Shown here: positions 21,850 to 33,400 of the stretch, one piece after another | Numbering within the stretch: the stretch's first letter is position 1 | How the letters are laid out: each line of letters opens with the position of its first letter | Origin: Monosporascus cannonballus | Lineage: Eukaryota > Ascomycota > Sordariomycetes > Xylariales | Assembly: GCA_004154925.1 (NCBI GenBank) | Contig: QJNS01000013.1 | Location: forward strand, 514,017-578,016 | Length of the DNA: 64,000 nt | Reading direction: 5' to 3' | Translations under genes and position numbers: made by a program | Notes under the pieces: generated by a model | Database searches by the model: none | Told to the model about the DNA's origin: nothing | What the model saw: only the letters and a program-made list of their open reading frames with translations

Positions 21850-23492
21850 CTTCCTTGTGTATCTCTCTGACCCAGATCGAGGCACTTAGCGCCGGGACGC
21901 CTGAAGACGCCGTTGCCCTCGCCGTCGATTTCGACCTCGTCTTGTTGGCAGCCGAGGACGTCTGTCCAGACCTCGCCGTTATGCCCGAGACCAAGACGCA
22001 TTTGAATCTCACTAGGGCCGGTAGTAGACATGATGAATGCTAGTCCGTCGGGCCTATCTGTGCGTTCCTCCTCGAACCCAGCCTAGAGTCTCTGTCAGCT
22101 CGAAGTCGTTCTTTCCAGCGTATCTCAAGCATCCGTGCAGTTGGGATTGTCAAAGTAGTCGTTCTGATCACCATAGGCGTAGAGGCTACGGGCAAGGGCG
22201 ATGTCTGCGAGTTTCGTTCCACAAGAAGGAAGCTTGGCGTGCTCGCTCCTGGCGCCGTAGAGGTCGCCGTAGAAAGTGCAGGGATAGCCCTGAGCCCGCA
22301 GTAGAATCAGAGAGTATGCCAGGTGCTTGGAGAAGTCCTCGACGGGGGTCTCGGCCGTCTGGCCTTTCTGGGTATCGTGGTTCTACACCACGGTCCGGCG
22401 TTGACGGGCTCCCTCTGCACCAGGGTGTCGTCAAACACCCCACGGAGGCCCGAGCTCTTCTGCTTGCTGAGGTGCGAGAAGTTATTCAGCACCGGCGGGT
22501 CGTACAGTGAGAACTCCTTGTCCATCTTGGCGAGCCAGTCGCACAGAGCCCGGATGTCCTCGGTCCAGAACTCGCGGACGTAGAACAGCTCCTCACTCCC
22601 GCGGCGCCCCGCGTTCACCTCTCGATCCACTCGCGCGTGAACCGCTCCGAGAGGCGCTGCACGGCGTCGAGTCGGAAGCCCGCGAGGCCCGCCTCCCCGA
22701 CAACCCGCCTGCCCCAGCGCTTGACGTCCTCGACCACCTCCGGGTGTGGGCAGTCGAGGTCCGCGAACATGAAGAAGTCGTCGTTGTCCTGCTTGTCGTC
22801 GACGCTCTCGCTCCAGTCCTTGCTCTTATCCTCGATCCTGAAGATGCCGTTGCGCCCACTGCCGGAGTCGTAATCGGTGCCGGAGACGTGGTACCAGTGG
22901 TACTTCTGTTTCGAGTACTTATCACCGCACCCCGCGAACTCAAAGCCCAGCCATGCCACGATCTCGTGCGGGTCAGATATTGCCTTGTTACGGTCTACAA
23001 GAACGGTTGTCAGTGATAGGCAGGATTATACAAGCTGGAGTATCAATGCCGGTTACCGTTTCCGTCCACCTCGACAACCGTCACCGTCTCCTTTTAATCA
23101 GCCCCTGCCTTGCGGTTCAGGACGGCGTCCCAATATAACCTGACGCCCTCCTCCTCCGCCGGCTGCGATAGTCTAAGGAGGTTTGCCTTTGGTCCCCCAC
23201 TTGGTTCCTACCGAATCCTTCTGGTCAAAATTTACCTAGGTCGTACAAGTCGTAGATGTCGTATCAATTCCCCTGTGGAGTTTAGCTTACGGCACAAAAG
23301 GAGCCGAAATTGAGAACCCCAGACCTCGGGACTGCTTGCCCTGCACCCGGGGGAAGCCAGATCGCATTGATGCTCTTCAGCGCGGGCAGCTGATTGCAGA
23401 GGCGGTCGTAGTGTCGCTAGTCGCTGGGGCGGTTCCATTTCGAGCCCCCGCAGCATGGTGCCATTCTCTGGCGTAGCATCGTTTTCGCTCAT
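21850..23492 (-). pseudogene. Decayed alpha-amylase pseudogene (GH13, intracellular type)
   Basis: Fragments of one GH13 alpha-amylase appear in order on the minus strand but in different frames. They are an ATG start with ENGTML (23492 downward), CNQLPALKSINAIWLPPG (about 23395-23340), YDIYDLYDLG (about 23260-23232), SDPHEIVAWLGFEF through GFRLDAV to a stop at 22615, DIRALCDWLAKMDKEF (about 22550), NHDTQ preceded by an in-frame TAG (about 22380), LYAYGDQNDYFD (about 22180-22140), and GEVWTDVLG near the C-terminus (about 21980). A remnant intron (GTAACC..TTGTAG, about 22996-23056) is still recognisable. The nucleophile region GFRLDA, the acid/base region (EFWTED) and NHD are preserved, but several frameshifts and stops break the gene. 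The layout fits the bacterial-like subfamily GH13_5 of fungi. The right and left ends are approximate. Confidence 0.85.
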
Positions 23493-24069
23493 CGTGATTT
23501 ATTCGCCTCCGAATTATGTATATGGTGTGTGTATTGGTGATGAAACGCAATTAGAACCTATGATGTAACACCAGCAACTGATATAACGTGGGTTAGTGAT
23601 ATGGGAAGTGTTGGCAAGTTCAGTATCTCCCGAGCCCGTGGATATGACGACATCAGCACCAGGTCCTGTTACGCTTGGGTCAAACCCACGGCGCTCGTAA
23701 CCTAGACGGGGGAATCCATTCGGAGGACGTTGGTAAGAAAAATACAGAAGCGACGTACCTACGCTGGCACATGTCTATTACTGATGGGTAGACTGAATAG
23801 GAGTCTTCTATTAGAGAGGGCCGGCTGCTGCTTTCTGCGGTATGGCAAATTCTAAACGCAATGCTGAATAATCCAACTCACATAATAGACCATTCAATAC
23901 ATTTTTAGGCGATAGAACTAGGACCACAATAGGCGATGCGCCTATTAGAGCGACTAGGCATAGTTCTGAAAAATCGTCTTTCGTATATTCGGGATGAGGT
24001 TGATAAAAGGCACATTATGCCCCGGCCACTCCTCGCTACCATTGCCAATAACCCCAAATCCGTAAACCC
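23493..24069. other. Intergenic region
   Basis: About 0.6 kb between the amylase pseudogene's old start and the 3' end of the TMEM19-like gene. It would once have held the amylase promoter. No feature is recognised. Confidence 0.45.
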
Positions 24070-25358
24070 TCAAGCGCTGAGAACACTGTCAAGTGGTATC
24101 CCCCAATACCAACTTGCAATAACCATAGCGCCGAGGCTCATCGTGAAAGCCATTAAGAAATTCACATCGTTGTTGTCCAACAAGTCGAATCCGTTCTCTA
24201 CTACCCTTGTAGGTTTGGAATCCCCAAAATGCGACCCGCGATGCCTGTCGCTCGGGTTGTACGGATCCTCGGCGGATTCTGGCTTCTCTAGGGCACGCTT
24301 CCCCTCGCCTCCTAGCGTTTTCGCTTTGACCTCGGTGCTCTTCTTGAACGATTCGGAGGATGTGGGGTCCACCTGCGGGGAAACCAGCACACGAACGCCT
24401 CCATCAGCCTCAACGATCTTGCCGGATCTGACATCTGTCACGCTCCGCTGGAACCAGCCCCCCAGGAAACTGTCCAGCAAGCTGCCCAGAGTGCCCCATA
24501 TCGTCAAACCCCAGGCTAGCAAAGCCTTCTGGCCGGTAGACCAGGAGCTGCTGCTATTCTGATCGTTACACAGGGGTAGAAACAAAAATGATGCTGTGAC
24601 AATGATCATGGAACCAAGGAACCCGGCAACCAGTCCCCAAAGCGTGACACCACCGTTTGTGCCGCGAGGCACTCTACGCAGCGTCAACGAAGTGATCAGC
24701 CGAGGTTCGCTGCGAGACAGAATGCCCAACTCGGAAGAGAACGTATCGGCAGCGACTGCTGCGTAGTTGGCGATGATGCCAACAACTAGTAGATCACCCC
24801 CCCAACTGTAGCAGAAAGCGCCTTCCGGGACTTCACCGGCGAGTATAGCATCACGCTTCTTGCGCAGCTGGTACGTGTGCAGAAGCGTCAAGATGGAAGC
24901 CATTAGAGAATTCGAGAGAACCTGGACATGAGTTCTCGGCCCTTCGCCACCAGAGTTGCCAGAAGCACTGACGGTCAACTTCGCCTTCACATCTTTCTTG
25001 ATGTGTGTCACACGTGTTCCAGCTAGGAAGAAGACGGCAAGCAGTGCGAAGGGGAGATTCCAGGGATGAACGGCACTGTTTTTATGTTAACTTGCTGTGC
25101 CGCCAGGCGAAGCCTCTCATTCTAGGAGCGCTTTTCCAGGTCACGTGGGACCACGAGAAGAGGATTAAAGAAATATGACACATACTGTAAGAGAGTTAGC
25201 CTATAAGATCCAGCGGGCAGTATATAAAGGAAGGTTTCCCGTACCTGGGCTATGGCTGTCAAGAGCGCTGCAAAGATGCCGCCTGGAGTGAGAGACTTCC
25301 GTGAGTACGCTCTATAGACCAGCAACAACGTCGCCGGAACAGCAATGATTGGTTTCAT
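24070..25358 (-). CDS. TMEM19/DUF92 integral membrane protein
   Basis: The first exon (25245-25358) begins MKPIIAVPATLLLVYRAY and carries the family sequence SLTPGG. The main exon (24070-25075) runs from AVHPWNLPF to the stop and includes GGEGPRTHVQV, GGDLLVVGIIANYAAVAADTF, PRGTNGGVTL and several hydrophobic spans, with a charged loop near the C-terminus. The DUF92 family includes TMEM19 and the plant phytyl-phosphate kinase VTE6; the fungal role is not established. A direct join of the two exons is off by frame. A 5-nt micro-exon (TATGT, 25180-25184) between intron 1 (25185-25244, good branch site) and intron 2 (25076-25179) would give an intact 374-residue protein. An indel is the alternative. 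Confidence 0.85.
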
Positions 25359-28300
25359 GCTTGTCAGCTCGGGAAAGGCGTCCGACTAGCGTTGTTGATA
25401 TCAGACCCTGCTACTTAGGTCAATAGCAGGAGAGTACTACGGGGAGACAAGGCGCTTGGGACTTGATGAATGAGGCGTCTATGGGATGGCGAACAGTTGA
25501 GCCCGGTCCTACACGCTAGTTCGGAGGGAGATAGGCAGTTTGGGTAATAGAGTCGGATGGAGACAGATTATCGTGATTAACGATGGCGGGCCTCGGGTCG
25601 TGCGCCATCTTCCTCCTCTATTCTATTTGCTGCCATCACCGGGCACCTGCAGCTGGATCCATCCGCAATTGCATGTCGGCTCGGAGATACTATATTCCAG
25701 TGGGGCAATCCACCGACTTAACCTAACTACTTTGAGCCACAGAATAAAGTCAGCTTCATCCCCCTGGATCGTGCAATACGGCTAACGTTACCCTTTTTTT
25801 GCTTCCGGAAACTCGCCTACACCTAACATAACACTTACTCTATGCTAATTATGTCTATGAATTGGCAATTATTAAACTGCCGTCTTCATGATGTGACGTG
25901 GCGCCGCCCTTTTCTGAACGTGGATCACCACACAAATCAGACTCCGTCCTTCCAGCTAGGAAGGAGTCCTGATCTCACGCAACCGTTCTCAGCTTGAACA
26001 GATCAGACGAGCACCCCCGTCTGGAATCGGGCGAATACGTTGTCTGGGCGCATTGGAAGCGGGCTTGGTATATTGATGACTAAGAGATATTGTCTATCGG
26101 GCTATGGGCATCTAGGACTAGTTTATGCGCTCCGAGGAACACGTTCGCGAGTATGATTCGACCCTGTATATTGCCGCGGTCATCAGGGCACTGTTCTCAT
26201 CTTTCGGCGTCACCATCTCGGCTGCCTCGTATCTCATACTGTTTCAATGTCAAGTTTCGATAGCTTCGATTCTCGGACCAGTCATGCAGCCTTTCTGCCT
26301 ACGTTGTACAGCGAGCAATCACGCTGGCCCTTCTTGGTGCATATTCGGGCCGGACGACTTTCTTGATTAGCCTCGTGCTGCAGTTGATATGCTGGGTGTT
26401 GATCAGGGCCACATGCTGAATGCAGCCCCACGTCCCTCTTGAGCCACCTTCTATGTGGCTTGCTTAGTGGTTCGTCTTGGCAGTTCATATTAGAAAGGAC
26501 CGGGACGTTGCGCCCAAATAGCGTTGTTGCTTGTTGCTGGCACTACACTGCGGTTAATACTTGCGATGTCGGCATGCGACGACTTTTGCCAGTACCATGG
26601 GTATTTCAGGGGACGGTCTCGAAGTCCATGATATGCTTGGAAGGAGAACTCTGTTTCGTCCGTCGTTGTTTATATATGGCTAGACTTGTGACTTGCATCG
26701 GGTTTACGACGAGAACCTAATAACCCAATGTTTCCCGTCGACCACCTACTTTTTCACCTTACCTAGCTAGATGTGGCCTTGACAGTTACCCGGGATGATG
26801 GTGGCAACCTTTTGCAGATTTGTGAGATGCCGATTCATTCGAACACTAAAGACATGTGGCCACCAAGCTGTATGGAGACGTTCGTTCGAACTGAATACGT
26901 GCATGCAATAGTATCATCGGTTCTTCTACCATGCAATCCAGCTCTCCACAGTAGGACTCGATCGATAATCTCATGCACTCGTGATTGGCAAATCGGTATG
27001 CCAGCCCTGTGGTGAAACCGCCACTCTTCCTTGTCCGCATGTTAATCATTCCCTCCCCACTAGCAACCCGACCACAGCTTGGAGTTGGCGCATGAAATCC
27101 AGCCCTGCGGCTTCTGTCAAGGGAGGATTCAAGTTTACTTACGACTAACTTGTCAGGCATTAACTGCGCTGCCGCAAAGAGATAGGATTGAGCCAGTATC
27201 AGTCCCGGCTACGATTTGGCGTCAAGCCTTAGAAAGATCTTGACCATTAACCAGATCTGCGTAAGGAGGGACTCTGCAGCCGACAGTAGAGTTACTGCCA
27301 AGTCATGTATATGCTAGCCTTGTGGACAGACACTCCGGGCATCCAGACCGCATAGAGGGCAAGGGTACCTGGCATCGTTCGTGACCCCTTCGACACCCCG
27401 GATGCAATAAGGACGAACCTCCAACCAATCATATAGGACTTGCTCGGTATTTTGCACTTCTGCTGAAATCGATATTCACTCTAAGTCCTGCGACAGCTCA
27501 CTCGTCGGCCCTAGAGGGTCTGTGGCCCATTCAACAAGTACCTGGGGTATGATACGTCACGTCGTGCAGACAGGCACGAATCTCGCAGATGTCTATGGCC
27601 GTGAGAGTATCCTGGCGTAAATGCGGTCCTCGAAGACTTGGAGGCTAAGGAGTTGGTACCGGTAACACCTGTGATGTCTAGCAGCTGCAAACCGGGATAT
27701 CTTTCAGCTAGCCTTTGACGTTGTCTGTTTGTCCTGAGCTAGAGCATGGTCTGCCCTCATGATGAGTGCGCTCGCTGCAGGGAGAATACAACTTTAGGCA
27801 ACTTAGTCCTCCCACTTTAAGGGTTACTTGTTACGTTTGCACAGGTTCCATGCAACTGTCGGGCCGCGACTTCAAAGTTTATTTACCAAGGCTTTGCGAC
27901 GACCCCCGAATGAGGGTGGCCAAAAATCACACAAATTTCTGCTTCGAGCCATGTAACGCAATGAACGACTTGCCCGAGTTAGGGGGCGCTGCAGTCGGTT
28001 GTCCGCTTATTCTCCTAGGACCCTAGTATTGTTACCATATCGATATATAGTCGTGAGTCACTAAGATCTGCTATATCCCATCTTATGGAACATGGGGCTG
28101 ACGTTTGCCCATTTCGGAAACCTGTTCTTATGGATATAGGCTCATAGACCAACTCTTTTCCTATCTACCTTCATGCACAGATTCATAATTAGGGATTGAG
28201 GTGGCTTGAGGACCGGTTTATTCTACGGGTTATCCCTGGTCAGTTGCTCGTGGGCAACCCTTGGACCTCCTGTCCGCGTTCGGTACCATGACATTATCAT

Positions 28301-28446
28301 AGCCTTTATAAACTTAGTAGCGTCCTTGCACAAGATCTGTAGTGTCTATGTCTACTCTCTGGCTTTTGTCCATCATGGCCGTTCCACGTGCCGTTTAATT
28401 CCTCGCCCGTTGATAAGTCACTCTGCGCAAAGGCACCCATGCGAAA
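25359..28446. other. Divergent intergenic region between TMEM19-like and multicopper oxidase genes
   Basis: About 3.1 kb. The right end holds the oxidase promoter (TATA box listed separately). The rest shows only short frames on both strands with no recognisable domain, and no clear repeat. This spacer marks the left border of the pigment locus as I read it. Confidence 0.5.
28307..28312 (+). promoter_or_regulatory. Probable TATA box of the multicopper oxidase gene
   Basis: TATAAA in the context CCTTTATAAACTT, 135 bp upstream of the ATG at 28447. Assigned by consensus and distance only. Confidence 0.4.
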
Positions 28447-30422
28447 ATGTACTGCGGATATCTCGCCTCCGTCATTATACTCTCCCAGGCTCTGTCTTCT
28501 CTAGCGGAAATCGTCACATACAACTGGGATGTGACTTGGGTTAACGGCTCGCCTGATGGGTTCGCGAGGCCGATTATAGGAATCAATGGGAGATGGCCAT
28601 GCCCGATCATCGAAGCGAATGTTGGAGACAGGATAGTGGTTAACTTGTCGAATCGACTGGGAAATGAGACTTGTGGCCTCCATTTCCATGGTGTCCCTCA
28701 GATCAACTCACCCGAAATGGATGGCTCCAGTGGTGTCGTTCAATGTCCCTCCCCGCCAAATACTACTTTCACATATAGCTTTTTAGTAAGTCATTGGTCT
28801 CCCGTAACTCTACCGGCCGACAAGTTAACCAGATACTTTCTAGGCTGACAAACCCGGGACGTATTGGTGTATGCTGATCTTAGCCCGAGACCCCTGAATG
28901 ATCGCGTTGACTAAATTTTACAGGGCACTCCCATAATCTAGGACAATATCCTGACGGCCTCCGCGGTCCCCTCGTCATTCATGACCCGTCTGATCCATAC
29001 ATCGGGCAATATTGTCAGGAGATCGTTCTTACAGTCTCCGATTGGTGCGTGAATTGACTTATGGCGTAGGCCGGCAACATAAATCTCACAAGGGTGGCAG
29101 GTATCATCTCCAAACCCCCGAACTCGTGACAGCCATGATCCATCCAAACAATACCCTATTCTTACCGCCGAGACCCGACTCTATCATTGTGAATGAAGGC
29201 GCGGACGGTCACATCCCAGTGGAGGCGGGCAAGGGCTACCGTTTCCGTATAATCAACTTTTCGGCCATGGCCGCCGCTTTCCTCCATTTCGAATCCCACG
29301 ACATGAGTGTTATTATGAACGACGCCACATATGTCAAGCAGCATAGTACTTCGGCACTTCGAATATCTCCCGGGGAACGTTACGATGTTCTGGTTTGGAT
29401 TGGTAATGAGGAACGACGAAATTTCCCGTTCTTATTTGCTCTGGACACCAATCCCGACCATATGGCAAGCAACCTTTCATTCCAATTTAACTTCACTGGA
29501 CAGTTGCTCCTGGATCCCTCTAAGGACGTTACCCAAAATTATACGGTAGACACTTTCAGAATCTTTGATGAGACAACGCTTGAGCCGTATGACGACCTTG
29601 AAGCTTACGGGCCGGTAACCAAGCACTGGGTGCTAAACTTTGATTTCTGTCATGATGATAACGGCTACCCTCGTTCTTGTTTCAATTCGACCACCTACAT
29701 TGCCCAAAAGGTGCCTACCTTGTACTCGGCAGTAACACTGGGGCCCCATAACATAAACCCAGAGGCATACGGCCAGGTGAACCCTTTCATCGTCGAGTAC
29801 GGCGACGTGGTCGAGATCGTCATCTACAACAACGACACGGCCACCCATCCATTCCACTTGCACGGTCATCAGTTCCAAGTGATTCAGCGTGCCCCCGGCA
29901 ATGCCGGTACCTGGAAAGTCACAGTCGAGGGCAACAAGGCTCCTCCGAGGAAGGACACGATCTCGGTGCAACCGAAGTCTTATGCAGTACTTCGGATTGT
30001 CGCCGATAACCCGGGTGTCTGGCTATTCCACTGCCACATCGAGTGGCACGTGGAGATGGGCCTGACGGCCACGCTCATCGAAGCGCCCGAGAGGCTCGCG
30101 GAATTTACCATCCCGCAAGACCACCTCGACACTTGCACCGCCATGGGCATCCGAACTTCCGGTAATGCCGGCGGTAACGATGTCTGGGATAACACCGAAG
30201 GCTTCATCACAGAGCCTCCGACAAGTTATGTTGGGTAAGTCGTCGGAGACGAACTCGAGGTCCCGGTTGATCGTGTGCTAACGGTCGTTAAACAGCGCGG
30301 TGTGGCCCGATTCAGGGCCGTTCGGATTTGGCGATACTAAGAATAAGCGCGAGATACGCAAGGGAAAGGAGTGGATGCGAAAGAGGGCCGACCCTCAAAA
30401 GGGTGGTGCAGACACTACCTGA
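28447..30422 (+). CDS. Secreted multicopper oxidase, Fet3/Abr1-like (pigment-locus laccase)
   Basis: Exons are 28447-28785, 28844-28868 (25 nt), 28924-29044, 29101-30234 and 30296-30422, giving 581 residues. The start carries a signal-peptide-like stretch ([20 protein letters not shown]). All four copper-binding blocks are visible: LHFHG, WWHSH (made by joining the micro-exon to exon 3), HPFHLHGH and [12 protein letters not shown]. The residue ten after the Cys is Leu, as in Fet3-type oxidases. There is no C-terminal membrane anchor; the tail is basic and ends ADTT. In fungi this group includes Fet3 ferroxidases and Abr1/'brown' conidial pigment oxidases. The neighbouring polyketide synthase favours a role in oxidising a naphthol pigment precursor, but iron oxidation cannot be excluded. 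Several N-glycosylation sequons (NET, NTT, NDT) fit secretion. Confidence 0.92.
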
Positions 30423-33400
30423 AGATCGACTTGGCCTAAGAAGCCGGCCTCATCATCGAAAGGATAAGTGAAGTAATGTCTGTTATCATGCGCATCTAAT
30501 CATCTGTCGGTATGTTACGGCGGTTTTTAATCATTAGTCAGGCGTTTGGGATTTTATGCATACGGAGGTATAGAAGAAGGGGCGCCGACAAAAGTTGGGA
30601 TTATTATGGATACGGTCTCCGAAGCTGTTGAGAAAATTGTATCCTCGCTAGGGCCAGGGACGGGAGAAGCAGATGGTTCAGACCGTCTTATATCGGTTAC
30701 CGCTGTCATGAATCACGACGATATTTCTGTTTCACAATGGCGAAAAAGACCATCGGTCGGGGGGGCGACGCAACTAGATAACTCGTATGCGCGCTCTTTG
30801 TCACCGCTTTTTCTCAGTTCCGGAGTTACTTCCCTCTATGATCACCGCGATGCGCATTCTCAGCCATAACACGGTGCAGAGTAGACGGAACCTCATCCTT
30901 GTAACAGAAGATGTGCATGATTTCTCGGGATTTGGCTGGTTTCCCCACGCTGTCGATCGTCGCTGTTCCACCACCAGGGTTCTGTCTGAGTCTGGCGTTC
31001 CATAGTGTTTCCTCTCGAGACGTTTCAGGTTGCTTCATTGGCCCGGTGTGGAATCCTCCCTCCGGTACGTTTTTACTTGCCCTTTCCTGTCAGCCGCACC
31101 GGACCTAGGTAATCGACGTAAGCGTGGGAAAGGCGCCATGTCACCCTGGGGTTACATCCGTTCTCGGGCGATCGAGCGGTCCAAAGTGGGGGAATACAAG
31201 CCACCCATGCGGACGTGTGAAAGTTCATGAGCTCCGAGCCACCCCTTGGTCCTTTTCTGGTCTTCTCTCTCTCTCTCCCGGCTGTACTCCCTAAAGATGA
31301 GGGAACGGAAGCCCCATCCTTCCGTGGCGAGAATACATGCAACATCCGCGGGCCCCTTTTTAATGTGTGGGACGTGAAGGTCCCGCAATGGCATTGAAGT
31401 CGACCCATCCATGCGACTTTCGGCACGAACGCCGGAGGAGGATAGTGGAGATGCTGGGGCCGCCGAAGTAATACCAGCGGATCCTCTCGCTGAAGGGGGC
31501 GCAGTAGGACGGAAAAGTCTTCCGTACAAAGGTACCTGGGATTTGCATATGGCGGCTTATAGGTGGCAGTGCGGGACAGCCATGAAACATTAAAATACGG
31601 AGAAATAGCAGCGGTACGATCTAGCCAGCACGTGTCAGACAGATAACGCCACCACTCAGCCCAAGGCTAACCTTCGAATCAAACCTCGACGATACGAGAA
31701 GTCGCGTCATGCGCCTGTCAGACGCTGGATGGCCAAGCTGCCCGGTGCTCCACCAGCCTCGTCGAACATGCAAGATTTCGATTGGATTGCAACTCCCGAT
31801 CAACCAAGTCGAGTGCTGCCCAACCGCTATCTTGCCCGGCAGGTTCGCACATGCCGGCCGTAGAGACGTACAACCGAGGAGTCTTACGGACTTTGCAGAG
31901 CCGGAGAACTGGTATTCTCATGATAATAGCAATACCTCCCTAACTGTCATTCGAGGAGCCAATGAGATGCCAGCTTCGGTGCGAGTCATGTAAATGCGTC
32001 AGCGTGACCGATGTCCCGTATGTTATCGGAGAAATTAAGCATATGGGGGTGGGCTAATTAGCGGACAACTTGTAGGAGTGTGTTGGCCTTGATATCATCA
32101 GGTTCTACTAGCCGGTTTCAATAGGTAGACGATAGTCGCATCTTCAGGTTCATAGGCATAGCTCTATCTTTAGTACCCTCACCAGTCACCTGTTAGCGGC
32201 GGTTTAGGACCTTTGGCATATACTAGATGCCTGGCTCTCTTTTAGATATAAGACTGGAACGGTTAGGCTTCGAGAAGCATGCTTGTTATGCATACCAAAC
32301 ATTGCCCTAGTAAATTATGCAGAGACTCCATGGAAAGAGCAAGACTTGCCGCTTGTTATTTCCTAAAATGGCGCTGCCGTCTAAAGCTTCACTTGGAGCC
32401 AAATCGCCCCCGTAGTTAGCCACATTTCGTCGAGTGTTATGCCGCAATTTCACACCAGCCTCTTTTTGAAAGGGGGAATCGCGCGACGGATCCGCCTGAG
32501 CCTGGCTATGTAGAGTATCCCACTCGAGGGATGTAGCGGAGCTCCGATTCCCACCCAGTGGAAATCGCCAAGTCCCTGAAGACTCATGCAACTCATATGC
32601 CATGCATGCGTGCATGGTGTAGCGGGAAACTACATAGGGAGGGTGGTATATCCGCCACCACGGCAACGAATACCCACGTCGGATATCAGGGAGTCCACGA
32701 CGAAGGGCATACTAGAGGTAGGAGGGGCTGCCAGGACCGGAATCAAGAATGATAACCGAGGTGCCAGTGGAAAGTCGTATGGGGATATCGAACAGGAGGC
32801 TGAAGCTGAAAGGTCGCATTGCCGTTTTCTTGCGACTTGGGGCCTAGGAGGATACTACAGTGACTAAGGACGGCCAGGTCATGACTAGGCTCACCCTGTC
32901 ATCATCTGATGCACACATATGTAGAAGGTAACCTTAAGCCCACCGAGATATACTCCGCATTTCATGTTAGACTTGAGGTGGTCATATACTTGTCATAATC
33001 CGGTTCAAGTGTTATAGCGGGGGAAAGTTGGTGTGCTAAGATGCCCGTTATAGAGCATGACAAGCGCAGGTTGCGGGGGTTGCAGCACTGTCAAGAAGGA
33101 GTGAGCGAAATACCCAAAGTGATGTCACGGTAACTGAAGGGAATATTATATAGCTGATACTCAAAGTGCTGGACGGTTCCGAATTTAGAAAAAAAGGTCC
33201 TCTACTCTAACAGTGGTAGTATATTGTTATGAGACCAGGGAACCTTACCCACCCAACGTATATTGAGGAGGGATGCTACATTAACGAGAAGGTTGAGTGA
33301 TGATCGCAAATAAGCTCGGTCTAGACTATGGTTAAACAACTGTGTGTTAATTAAGGAGTTATCCGGATGCCAGGACGCGGGGAGAGGGATGGGTCAAGCG

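Noticed and set aside
20730..22031. 433-codon minus-strand frame
   Set aside because: Only its first 60-odd codons match the tail of the amylase relic. The rest is antisense to the acetylesterase exon and is open because of high GC and codon bias.
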